Source: Meandrina meandrites
Lineage: Eukaryota > Cnidaria > Anthozoa > Scleractinia > Meandrinidae
Assembly (NCBI GenBank): GCA_963693305.1
Contig: OY855915.1
Span: forward strand, 14,169,840 to 14,233,839
DNA: 64,000 bases
Direction: 5' to 3'
Both the position numbers and the translations under genes were made by a program. The notes beneath the pieces were generated by a model. The model was not told where the DNA came from, searched no databases, and saw nothing but the letters and a program-made list of their open reading frames with translations. Shown here in pieces: positions 52,117 through 61,758 of the stretch. Numbering within the stretch: position 1 is the first letter of the stretch; every line of letters starts with the position of its first letter.

Positions 52117-55100
52117 TGACCGTAAGCGAAGGTATGTATTAAATCTTCCCGTATGATTCTTTTATCATCGAAAGGAGAGAGAGCAACCTTGTTAACTGTC
52201 TCGGTATAAATGGTATATAGATGACTTCTTATCACGTTCATCTTTCTCATAGCGGGGCTATTATCAAACAAGCAATTTTTGTAATCGTTAAAGTTTATGG
52301 TCCTCTTTATCACCGCCTTCTTGACTCCCTTACACTTTTTCTCCTCTTCTCCCTCTTGCACTCTGTATGAGTAGAGTTTGGCTCTCAGACCTACGAACTC
52401 AGTGATCTGCTTACCGGCGGCCTCGTCTTTGAACATACCGATGACCTTTCTGTTAACACCTGTGAGTATTCCGTTTGAGTGATTCTTCGGGTAGTTACTT
52501 ATGTCAAACTTTGATTTCACATCGGAGGAGATGTCTCTGTAAAAATCTTCCGTCTCTATCTCATAAGCCAGGCTGTCTGTGTCTGTAAAGAGAAGCTTTG
52601 CTCTCTCTCCGTATTTGGGTTTGATATAATTGTAATGAAAATCGTACATTAAGGTCTTATTCAGATCGAGGATAGACATACCGAGGTAGATGGGTTTGTT
52701 AAAGTACAGGCTTGTCTTCTTCATATGAACGGCAGCGAGAGTTTTAGAGAAGACCGTGTGATGTTGATAGTTCGGTTTAGATGTCAACCTCTTCGCCTGT
52801 TCTTCACGAGTGACCAATCTTATATCGACTCTGTTTCTGATGTTCTCCATAGTCTTTCCGAATACGGAGTTATTCATCAACTGAAAAAAGTCCTTCTCAA
52901 AATCGTTAGAGGCCTTCGCTCTTAGATCTGTATTCAGATCGATGTAGGGTTTTAACCATGCTGACTCTTCAAAAGATATGCCTCTGTGAATCTTCTTGAG
53001 TTTAAGACCGAGAGAGAGATAGAGTTTTAAAGTTTCGTGATGAATTACGTACTTTGTTTTTTCGTTGAGATTGGGGATAAGCTTCTCTACCTTATTCACG
53101 ATGAGTCTCTCCGGTGCCAACGGATAGTCGTTATGCAGGTCATGAAGTTTTTGGGGATAGTGAAGGTCGACCTCAAGTATGCAGGGTTGAGTCTTCCAAG
53201 ACTTTAACTCCTCTCTCTTCATCCATTTAAAACCATGCGTCGGCAGAGGTTTACACATCGCCCAGCCGTAGAGATTGTTTGCGTCGAGATAAGAGATGTA
53301 CTTTGTCGGTAGGTTGGGATCGTACTCTTTTAGATAAGGGTTGTTTGCTTTACCGTATCTAGTTGAGATCATAGACACACCTCCTCTAATTCCTTTCTCT
53401 ACCATCATTAACATGTCGTAGTCTTTTAACAACTCCAGACTGACCTTGGTGATCTTTAAAGCGGCATCCCAAGCCAGTCCGGGTGCTGTGTAATAGAATG
53501 CAGGGTCGAGAGAGTAGTTTTCAAGGCAGACATCCCTGAAGTTTTCAAAGACGTCAGAGAGAAGGAGAACATCACTCTCGAGATAGAGGTCATGGTAATC
53601 TCTCATGGTCTTCATGTTGAAGGTTTTCCACACATTCTGTGCGTGTTTATAATCTTCTTCTGTGATGTCAGTGTCATTCAGTACTGAGTGGAAGGCCTCT
53701 TTCGGTGGAAGGTGTTCGGCAGAGAGTCTGTCAAAAGAGTCGAACCAATCGTAGGGAAAGACACCCTTTCTTATGAGAAGGTCTAACTGTTCACCTTTAT
53801 AGAATTTTGCAATGTTTTTAAAAGACTCTTTAGGAACATTCTTTACTAAACTGTCAAGACTGGCAGCCATGAACTTGAAGCTGTCTATGAACCTTATGTA
53901 ACGCTTAACCTCTTTCTCTTCTCCTTCCTTATTCATAAATGTGTCTACCAAGATCTGCTTTGTGAATGAGATATACTTCTCCTCATTATTGGGTATGCAG
54001 TCTATCTTTCCCTCTGATTTGCCGAGGTTTTTGATAAATAGATGACTGTCATAACCGGAGAGATTGTGAAAGATGACAGGGACGAATTTGGGAATTTTAT
54101 ACTTTAAATTACATATGCTATGTGCTGCACCTCTATACTTTCCCGTAAGGTGACAGTGGTCACGGACCTTTCTATAGTTTTTATCATCCCCTAATTCACC
54201 CTCACAGATGTGGCAGATAGTCGACTTTATATAGTCGATCTCATCCTCTTTTGTCATCTCCATCTTCTTCTCGAATTTAAACCTTTTGTATATGTCTTTG
54301 ATGTCTGACTCCAAACTCTCTACAAACAACTTAGAGACGTCGTTATCGTAAGGAGAATCAGCTGTGTACTGAACAAGCTTGGATGGATAAACGTTTTTGT
54401 CAAAGCATTTGATGAGATAACTGAAACCTGATGGTCTGTGCTTTTGATATCTGTTGGTGAAGCTTCTATCGTCATCCGGTTGGCATGTGTCTATCTTCTC
54501 TGTAAAAGATTCAAAATCAGCGTAAACAACAAAAGGAACTCTCATCTTTTTATGAAAATGATTGAATTTGATATAGACGGGAGAAGTATTTCCTTCTTTG
54601 TCTTCATTCATCGGCATCTCAATCTTGACAGCCTCGTTATTCTGGCAGTATTCGATATGCTTCTCAAGTGATTTTTCTGATTGAAATGAGTTTAAGCATC
54701 TGTAGCAAAAATGCCGTTTGTTTTGGTGATTATTAATCTGCTTGGATAGCAGTTTCGATATGTTCTTTATCCAGCAGTAGTGATTGGTCTCTTCATTAGC
54801 GATTAGGAGAAGGTGTATCACCTGTTTATCTCTCTTGCTTATCCTCAGAGGGTACACCTCTGCATCTTTCATAACCGAAGACGTTGATTGCGTAAGGGTT
54901 CTGCTTTTCAAACTTATCAATCTGTTTAAGTGAGACTGGAAACTCGATACCTATCCAGTCAAACTTCTTAGAATCTTCTCTCATCCGTTTGCTGAATCTC
55001 TCTCCTTTTTCATCTGCAGGAAACACTGCGGATGTTACTGCCCATTTAAAACACTCATGATCTTTCTCATTCTTGACGTTGATGATTGCCTTTTTAGAGG

Positions 55101-55947
55101 CCAACTTATCCGGTAAGGGAATGTAAGAGGAAGCGGAGAGAGGATTGTAAGGGTTAATGTTAATGTCAAGGTGTTCGATTCTGTCGAATTGCCAACCAGA
55201 TCCTCTGTTATTAAAATTCTGTATCGATTCAAAGATTTTATTTGTCATCTTAATGTATAGGTCAGAGAGGTCGGTCGCCTCTGTAACAATCTCCGGGTCT
55301 GTATGAAAATGACTGTGGTTGATGTCGATTTGGCCGGTGGCAGGGTTCTCTTTGATAAACTTTATTGATATAATGAACTTGACTTTGATAGATCTCTAAT
55401 TACTCTTGATGAGATCTATAACCCTCGACTTGACTCTTTCCATAAACGTCTTCGGGTCTACTCCGTTTACTCCGTCTACTCTAAACGTTTTAAAATACCC
55501 CTTTATGGCTGTCTTATGCTCTTTGGGTGTGAGGTTATCATACCTCTTAAATATACGGTTCACTGTCTCTTTTAGACTGTCGACTCTTTTATTCACAGTC
55601 TTTTTAATCGGTTCGGGAACGTGAGATATTATCCAGTCTGCAAACTTGTCTATCTCTCTTTTTACCGGCTTTGCAGCCTTTGAGGCAAGATTCTTTAGTT
55701 GTGATACTTTAGAGGGATTTGTCGGTCTTAGGATGGGTATATTAATCTCTGGTATGGGTTGATCGATAACGTTTGAGGGTTTATTACTCGTTGGTTGTCT
55801 TATATTTCCCGCGTCTTTACCGAGGTCTATCAGATCCACCTCCGGAGACAGTACCTTGATTAACTCGGCTTTACGCATCTTATAATAGCCTTTAATGCTT
55901 TGCTCTCTAGCGAGTTTTTTAAGCTGTTTAATGTTGAGATTCTCCAT
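52077..55947 (-). CDS. POLB: protein-primed family B DNA polymerase, interrupted by TAG and a frameshift
   Basis: About 1,285 codons in three sections. Section 1 (55947-55396, 183 codons) holds the SAP-like start shared with the left-end gene and ends at TAG. Section 2 (55395 to about 54,870) continues in frame through RSIKVKFIISIKF.. and NNRGSGWQFDRIEHLDIN. Section 3 (about 54,870-52077) is one base out of frame and holds the enzyme. It has a C2HC finger (CYRCLNSF...HIEYC), exonuclease motifs VVYADFES, HNLSGYDSH and YLESDVLLLSD, and a CHIC...HCHLTG...AAHSICN cluster. The polymerase motifs are YLDANNLYGW (A), MNNSVFGK (B) and LFTDTDSLAYE (C). All catalytic acids are present. The Met at 54920 and at 55248 are not real starts, because homologous sequence runs through both, as the second polymerase at 61759 shows. 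Replicates the element using a terminal protein primer (family knowledge). Confidence 0.9.
54866..54870 (-). other. one-base frameshift in polB
   Basis: The N-terminal frame (ending NPYAINVFGY) and the polymerase frame (VYPLRISKRD) meet here, with a run of three A on the coding strand. Either a one-base insertion or a +1 recoding site. Confidence 0.75.
55396..55398 (-). other. in-frame TAG inside polB
   Basis: Coding-strand context is AAGAGTAATTAGAGATCT. The sequence after it (IKVKFIISIKF) aligns with VKVSFGLQVKF in the second polymerase of the window, where the frame runs on without a stop. So the 183-codon frame is the polymerase N-terminus, not a separate gene. Confidence 0.75.
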
Positions 55948-56184
55948 TGATTATATATAAAAAGAATCTCTTTAACTCACTTTTTTACTCGATCAAAAAA
56001 ATTTGGAACGATTTACGAAGATCGAGTAAAAAAGTGAGTTAGAGAGATTCTTTGAGGAAGAATTTTTTGATGAATGAACACGAGGCGCTTTCTCGAGAGG
56101 TCCGAGTAAATCAGGGTAAAATGCAATATTTGAAAATGTAGTAAAAAAATAGATATGTCCCAGGTTCGGCCATCTTCTGCTACT
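55820..56184 (-). repeat. right terminal inverted repeat
   Basis: 365 bp, reverse complement of 40847-41189. It carries about 22 extra bases (AGTGAGTTAAAGAGATTCTT on the coding strand, then T-rich sequence) that supply the promoter box of polB and are missing from the left TIR. Confidence 0.95.
55970..55975 (-). promoter_or_regulatory. TTAAAG box of polB
   Basis: TTAAAG on the coding strand, 22 nt before the ATG at 55947, followed by TTTTTATATATAATC. Present only in the right TIR. Confidence 0.6.
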
Positions 56185-56189
56185 CAGAC
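56185..56189. repeat. Polinton target-site duplication, right (CAGAC)
   Basis: Direct repeat of 40842-40846, at the resumption of the minisatellite. Confidence 0.8.
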
Positions 56190-56349
56190 GCGTAACGGAC
56201 GGGTTAAGAGTTAGGGTTTTTGTAACAGACACGTAACGGACGGGTTAAGGGTAAGCGTTATCGTAACAGATGCGTAACGGACGGGTTTTGAGTTCGGGTT
56301 TTTGTAACAGACACGTAACGGATGTTTTTTTGTTAGGGTTATTTTAACA
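56185..56349 (+). repeat. TTAGGG-containing minisatellite, right part
   Basis: Continuation of the ~40-bp array after the Polinton, with about four more units, the last ones increasingly diverged. Confidence 0.9.
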
Positions 56350-56989
56350 ATGACCTCCTATTCAGTGTTTCCTTTTTAATCACATTAATTGCCTGTTTAG
56401 TTAGCGTCTTAGTTAGGGACTGTGCAATAATTATCAGTCTGGCACAGGGGTGGGGGGGGGGGGGGGGGGAGGGGGTATTAAGAACGCAACAAGGCCAAAA
56501 ATTTACTTAGCCCCATTTCCTGGACAAAAGGCCTCATATTTTAATATGATATTTTAAGGGGGCGTTCCTTTTTTATTGGATAGGGGGAGCTAGTGGAATT
56601 TCATATGTAGTCTCTGAAATATCTTATGACCCCCTCTCGATCAGAAATATTTTACTCTTGTCCACCTAATAATACTAATTTCTTGAGATAACCCCCCCCC
56701 CCCCCCAGATAAAAAAGGGAAATAAAATTCTAACTTTTTCATATATCCAGCTACCATTAATAGCAGATACAATTGCAGTTTGAAGCAATAACCATAGTAC
56801 CGTATTTTCTCAATTAAACGCCCCCAGCGTTTATTTCAAAATTCGCCTTGTGGACCCGGCGTTTATTTGAAGCCGGCGTTAAATCGGGGCCGGCGTTTAT
56901 TTATAAAGTGCAGTTTTCCGATTTTTTCAGACTGATTTATTATCACCCATTCTCCTAGACCAAGGGCAGTTTGTCAACGCAGAACAAGT
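56350..56989. other. non-coding stretch with G-run, C-run and GGCGTTTATT words
   Basis: A run of about 20 G at 56,450-56,475 and a run of about 13 C at 56,694-56,706 are prone to unusual DNA structure and to assembly errors. From 56,820 a short irregular CCGGCGTTTATTT repeat appears. No gene. Confidence 0.6.
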
Positions 56990-59405
56990 TTTCCCTTCGT
57001 ACCGCCCTGGCACGTTTAACTTCGTTTGCCTACGTTTATCGTTGTTTGCCCACGTTAAATTCCTTGTAAAAAAAAGTAGGCAAACGAAGTTAAACGTAAG
57101 CAAACGACGATAAACGTAGGAAAACGTAGGCGAACGAAATTAAACGTCGGCAAATGACGATAAACGTAGCCAAACGAAGTTAAACGTAGGGAAACGAATT
57201 GAAACGTAGGCAAACGAAGTTAAACGTAGAAAAACTGAGTGAAACGTAGGCAAACAAAGTTTAGCGTAGGCAAACGATCATAAACGTAGACAAACGAAGT
57301 TAAATGTGGCCAAACGAACTTAAATGTAGGGAACCAAACTTAAAGGCAGGCAAACGATGATAAACGGTGGAAAACGAAGTTAAGGGTAGGTAAACGAAGT
57401 TAATCGTAGGCAAACGAAGTTAAACGTAGGGAAACGAAGATAAACGTGGGAAAACGAAGTTCAGCGAAGGAGAACGTTTGCTACGTTCATCTTCGTTTTC
57501 CTACGTTTATCGTCGTTTGCCTACCTTTTCCTCGGTTGCAAACGTTTAACTTCGTTTACCTACGGTTTACCTTTATTTGCCGAAGTTTAATTTCGCTTGC
57601 CTTTGTTTAACTTCGTTTGCCTACGTTTATCCTTGTTTTGCTATCTTTAAGTTCGTTTACCTTTATCGTCGTTTGCCTACGTTTAACTTCGTTTGCCTAA
57701 GTTTAACATCGTTTGTCTACCTTTAACTTCGTTTGCCTTCGTTTAACCTCGTATATCGTCGTTTACCTACGTTTAACTTCGTTTACCTAAGTTTATCAAT
57801 GCTTTTCTACCTTTAACTTCGTTTGCCTACGTTTAACTTCGTTTATCTTCGATTCTCTACGTTCACCTTTCATTGCTTCGTTTAACTTCGCGTCTCCACG
57901 TTTAACTTCGTTTACCTACGTTCAACTTCCTTTGGCTACGTTTATTGTCGTTTGCCTACGTTTAACTTCGTTTGCCTACCTTTAACTTGGTTTGTGTACG
58001 TTTAATTTCATTCGCCTAAGTTTAACTTCTTTTTTTGCGTTAAAATTCCTTTGCCTACGGCCTTTAACTTCGTTTCGCTACGTTTAACTTCTTTTGCCTA
58101 CGTTTATCGTGGTTTGCGTACGTTAACTTTATTGTAAAAAAACTTTTATCGTCCTTTGCCTACGTTTACTTCGTTTGCCAACGTTTAACTTCGCTTACCT
58201 ACGTTTACCTTCATTTGCCGAAGTTTAACTTCGTTTGCCTTCAATTAACTTTGTTTGCCTTCGTTTAACTTCGTTTGCCTACGTTTATGCTCATTTGGCT
58301 ACGTTTAGTTTCGTTTACCTACGTTTATCGTCGTTTTCCTGCAGTTAACTTCGTTTGCCTGCGTTTAACATTGTTTGACTACCTTTAACTTCGTTCGCCT
58401 ACGTTTGTTCTCGTTTGCCTACGTTTAACTTCGTTTGCCTACGTTTATCGTTGTTTGCCTACGTTTAACTTCGTTTGCCTACTTTATCGTTGTTTGCCTA
58501 CGTTAACTTTGTTGTAAAAAAACGTACGCAAAGGAAGTAAAACATAGGCAAACGAAGTTAAACGTAAGCAAACGACGATAAACGGAGGAAAACAAAGTTA
58601 AACGTAGGCAAACGAAGCTAAACGAAGGAAAACGTTTGCCAACGTTTAACTTCGTTTACCAACGTTTACCTTCATGTGCCGAAGTTTAAATTCGTTTGCC
58701 TTCGTTTAACTTCGTTTGCCTACGTTTCTCGTTCGGCTACGGTTAAGTTCGTTTACCTACGTTTATCGTCGTTTGGCTGAGTTTAACTTCATTTGTCCCA
58801 AGTTTAACATCGTTTGACTACCTTGAACTTCGTTGGCCTACGTTTAACTTCGTTTACTTTAGTTTATCATTGTTTTTTTACCTTTAACTTCGTTTGCTTT
58901 TGTTTATCCTGGTTTGCCTACATTTAAGTTCGTGTCTCTACGTTTAACCTCGTTTGTCTACGTTTAACTTCGTTGAACTTCGTTTCTCTACGTTCAACTT
59001 CGTTTGCCTGTGTTCATCGTTGATTGCCTACCTTTAACTTTGTTTGTGTACGTTTAACTTCGTTCGCCTACCTTTGTCTTCGTTTGCCTACGTTTAATTT
59101 CGTTTCCTTACGGACTTTAACTTCGTTTGCCTACATTTAACTTTGTTTCCCTACGGCCCTTAACTTCGTTTGCCTTTGTTTTACTTCGTTTGCCTACGTT
59201 TATCCTCGTTTGACTATGTTTAAGTTCTTTTGCCTACCTTTATCGTCGTTTGCCTGCGTTTAACTTCGTTTGCCCAAGTTTAACATCGTTTGTCTACCCT
59301 TAACTTCGTTTGCCTACGTTTATCCTCGTTTGGCTACGTCTAACATCGTTTACCTACGTTTATCGTCGTTTGCCTCCGTTTAACTTCGTTAGCCTAAGTT
59401 TATAG
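56990..59405. repeat. 20-bp minisatellite with repeated strand switches
   Basis: Units of CGTTTGCCTACGTTTAACTT (20 bp, many variants) fill 2.4 kb. Orientation reverses at about 57,065, 57,475, 58,135, 58,510 and 58,630, giving head-to-head and tail-to-tail blocks. Three of the switch points carry the same ACGTTAA.TT..TTGTAAAAAAA sequence. Confidence 0.9.
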
Positions 59406-60070
59406 CAGAGCTCCTTCGCGCGGAGCGCTAGCAGAGCACCATGGGTAAGAATTTTTGGTAAACCCATGAGGCCGAGAAAATTTGGTGCGTACGCCCGCCC
59501 GCCCGCCCGCGTCTACAGACTCTCGGAGAGCGGGAGTGGCGTCCTAAGGCAGCCCGACCGGGGATGGTGTGAGGAAAATAGGAAAGTCAGAGAAAAGTAA
59601 CAAATACTCCAGAAAAATAGGTGTGAAAAAAACTGGGAAAAAGTAAGTTCCAGAAAAAAGTCGGAAAAAAATTTGAGAAAAAAAGGCCGGGAGAATTTGG
59701 TGAAATCGTCAGAAAAATCGATAAGAAGGTCAGAAGATATTCGTGAAACTGTCGGAAAATAATTGAGAGGAAATTCGAAAAAAATAGAACAATAATCGAA
59801 AACAATCGAGAAAAATGTCAAAAAAGGTGAGAACAAGTTTTTTTCTCGACTCTTTCTCGTCTTTTTTCTCCTCTTGTTTTCGCGCCTTTTTTCCGAAAAT
59901 TTTAATTAAATTCTAAACCCGACATTGTTTACTTTCTCCCCGGTGTTTACATGAATTTTTTTCCTTTTTTTTCTGGAGGTTATTTTTTTCCTGACTATTT
60001 CTCGCCTTTTCTCTTGTTTTTTTTTGTCCAGTTTTATCTCCAATCCATAATAAACCCCTTATCACTTTTC
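59406..60070. other. non-coding stretch with low-complexity purine tract
   Basis: A short GC-rich segment (GCCCGCCCGCCCGCCCGC at about 59,493) is followed at 59,575-59,840 by irregular GAAAAAAGTCGGAAA repeats, then T-rich sequence. Frames here are compositional artefacts. Confidence 0.55.
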
Positions 60071-60560
60071 TTTCCCAATCTTAACCATCCTTATCCCTTT
60101 TTGGTTTATTATTTCTTCTTTGATGTTTTTTCAGCTTAGTAAACTATTATTTTGAGGTTTCCTTCTGTGTGAAAGCATTTCTGTGTAACGCATAATAACC
60201 TTATATCACTTTTCAAGTTCTTCATTCGTAATCCGTCTCAATCTTTCCCAATCTTAACCATCCTTGTTCCTCTTTGGTTTATTATTTCTTCTTTGATGTT
60301 TTTCTACCTTAGTGAGCTATTATTTTGAGGTTTCCTTCTCTGTGAAAGAATTTCTGTGTAACGCATAATAGCCCTACATAACTTTTCAAGTTCTTCGTTC
60401 GTAATCCGTCTAAATCTTTCCCAATCTTAAGCACCCTCGTTCGTGTTTGGTTTATTATTACTTCTTTGGTGTTTTTCAACCGAGCAAACTATTATTTGGA
60501 AGTTTCTTTTGATTTGAAGGTAAAACTTGACATAGCATCTAAACAGCAAATCTATTTCGA
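60071..60560 (+). repeat. 173-bp tandem repeat, ~2.8 copies
   Basis: TTTCCCAATCTTAACCATCC begins copies at 60071 and 60244, and a variant at 60417. Shared internal words include GTTTATTATTTCTTCTTTG and TTCTGTGTAACGCATAATA. Confidence 0.9.
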
Positions 60561-61401
60561 CGAGGTGCTCACGTTTGAAATCAAATTCACTTCAGCGGTT
60601 AATTTACCTTCAACTTTTAGTTGATAATTTTCTCAGCACCACTTTTTTAAAAACTAAAACCTTTATCTTTTTAAACAGTATTTCTGTTGTTTTAAGGTAT
60701 TTAAATAGAAAGACGAAAAGAGAAGAAATGGCAATAGATTTTTAACATTAATACTACATAGCTTATTTTTGTGGCAAATGATAAATAAAATTGTCCAGAG
60801 TTTTGTGGGTAGAACGTGTGTTTTGTTTTTGGAATTTATAGCGGGTACATTTCATTTCATATTACATAACGAGTAGGCCTCTTAAGAAAGACAAAATAAA
60901 GATTGAGCAAACCTCCAACCTCGTTCCCAGGGTCCTCTTCTCTGAGAGAGACTGGAAGGAGGTTGTGCAAACGAGGTTGTGCAAACCTCAATTTCAAAAC
61001 TGCGCCTGCTAATTGATGGTTTGCAACCACGTGACAAGGCGGCCATGTTGGTGGATAAGACAAACCTTTTTCGCAGAATTTGCATAATAATTTCCAAGCG
61101 GAGGAAAACACTTTTTTCATGTCCATCTGCATGGCTGCTGTAACGTAGGCTGCAAGCCAGCACATTTTTTGCTGACCCTCCCCCACCCCCTTACCCACTT
61201 CCTTTATTGACTTATTGACTATGCGTGCAGAAATCTACTTGACCCCTCCCCATCCCCCGCCTTCTTTTTCCAGTTATACACCTTCGCCCTATTTAGATTT
61301 GACTAGAAAAAATCCTAATCGAAAAACGCTTGTGAAACTCAGAATAAGTAATCACAAACTCCTGATTGAAACAGGAAGATATAACAATATCTCCAGAACA
61401 A
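60561..61401. other. non-coding stretch, no supported gene
   Basis: A 113-codon minus-strand frame at 60857-61198 has no recognisable domain. It includes the short direct repeat GGTTGTGCAAAC (60,961 and 60,976). Nothing else to support. Confidence 0.4.
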
Positions 61402-61579
61402 ACATATAAACTACTAGTTCTGGCGCATCGAGTAGAACAAAAGCTTCATGATATCTAACAAACCTGTTTTCTCAAGAAACTCGTCTCCCATGCTCGCCTC
61501 GTTTCTTGAGAAAAAGCTTTGTTAGATATCAATAAGCTTTTGTTCTACTCGATGGGCCAGAACCCAGTAGTTTATATGT
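61402..61579. repeat. 178-bp imperfect palindrome
   Basis: ACATATAAACTACTAGTTCT and CGAGTAGAACAAAAGCTT on the left pair with their complements on the right (AAGCTTTTGTTCTACTCG, AGTAGTTTATATGT). The central 20-base loop is between TCTCAAGAAAC and GTTTCTTGAGA. It lies 180 bp before the second polymerase. Confidence 0.85.
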
Positions 61580-61758
61580 GCGTGAGAAAATAACGCAAAC
61601 ATGGAAGTAAACAAAGCGCGTGACCCCAAGCCTATCGAGCGAGCGGATGTGCCACAAAAATATTCCCTGTTGAAGAAATGTCTGCACTGTCTATATACAA
61701 AAGTGCGCTAGAATTATTTTCCAATTGAAGAATTATCTGCACAAGTATATACGCCGAG
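61580..61758 (+). promoter_or_regulatory. upstream region of the second polymerase with a 62-bp repeat
   Basis: TTGAAGAAATGTCTGCAC (about 61,671) and TTGAAGAATTATCTGCAC (about 61,725) are each followed within a few bases by a TATATAC word. The start codon context after it is CGAGATGG. Possible core promoter, unproven. Confidence 0.35.

Larger units (their letters stand above)
40847..56184. mobile_element. Polinton/Maverick (adintovirus-like) element, 15,338 bp
   Basis: Complete from TIR to TIR with a 5-bp target duplication. Gene content follows the Polinton/adintovirus plan: protein-primed family B DNA polymerase, retroviral-type integrase, FtsK/HerA-like packaging ATPase and probable major capsid protein, with about a dozen further virion-type genes. 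The rightmost gene (polB) runs leftward, the integrase runs rightward and meets it tail to tail. Thirteen virion-type genes run leftward from the capsid gene, and one gene at the left end runs rightward. Coding density is about 90%, in sharp contrast to the surrounding host DNA. GC content and CTCTCT-rich codon use also differ from the flanks. No adenain-like protease was recognised. Confidence 0.95.

Noticed and set aside
45620..55398. Alternative genetic code with TAG as sense
   Set aside because: Only two TAG codons are involved, other genes in the element end normally, and nonsense mutation or assembly error explains them as well. Kept only as a readthrough question.
55396..55947. Separate 183-residue gene at the right end of the Polinton
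   Set aside because: The frame continues past its TAG into polymerase N-terminal sequence, and the second polymerase shows uninterrupted sequence at that point; it is the polB N-terminus.
56990..59405. CRISPR-like array
   Set aside because: Units are contiguous 20-bp tandem repeats without unique spacers, they switch strand, and the context is animal DNA.
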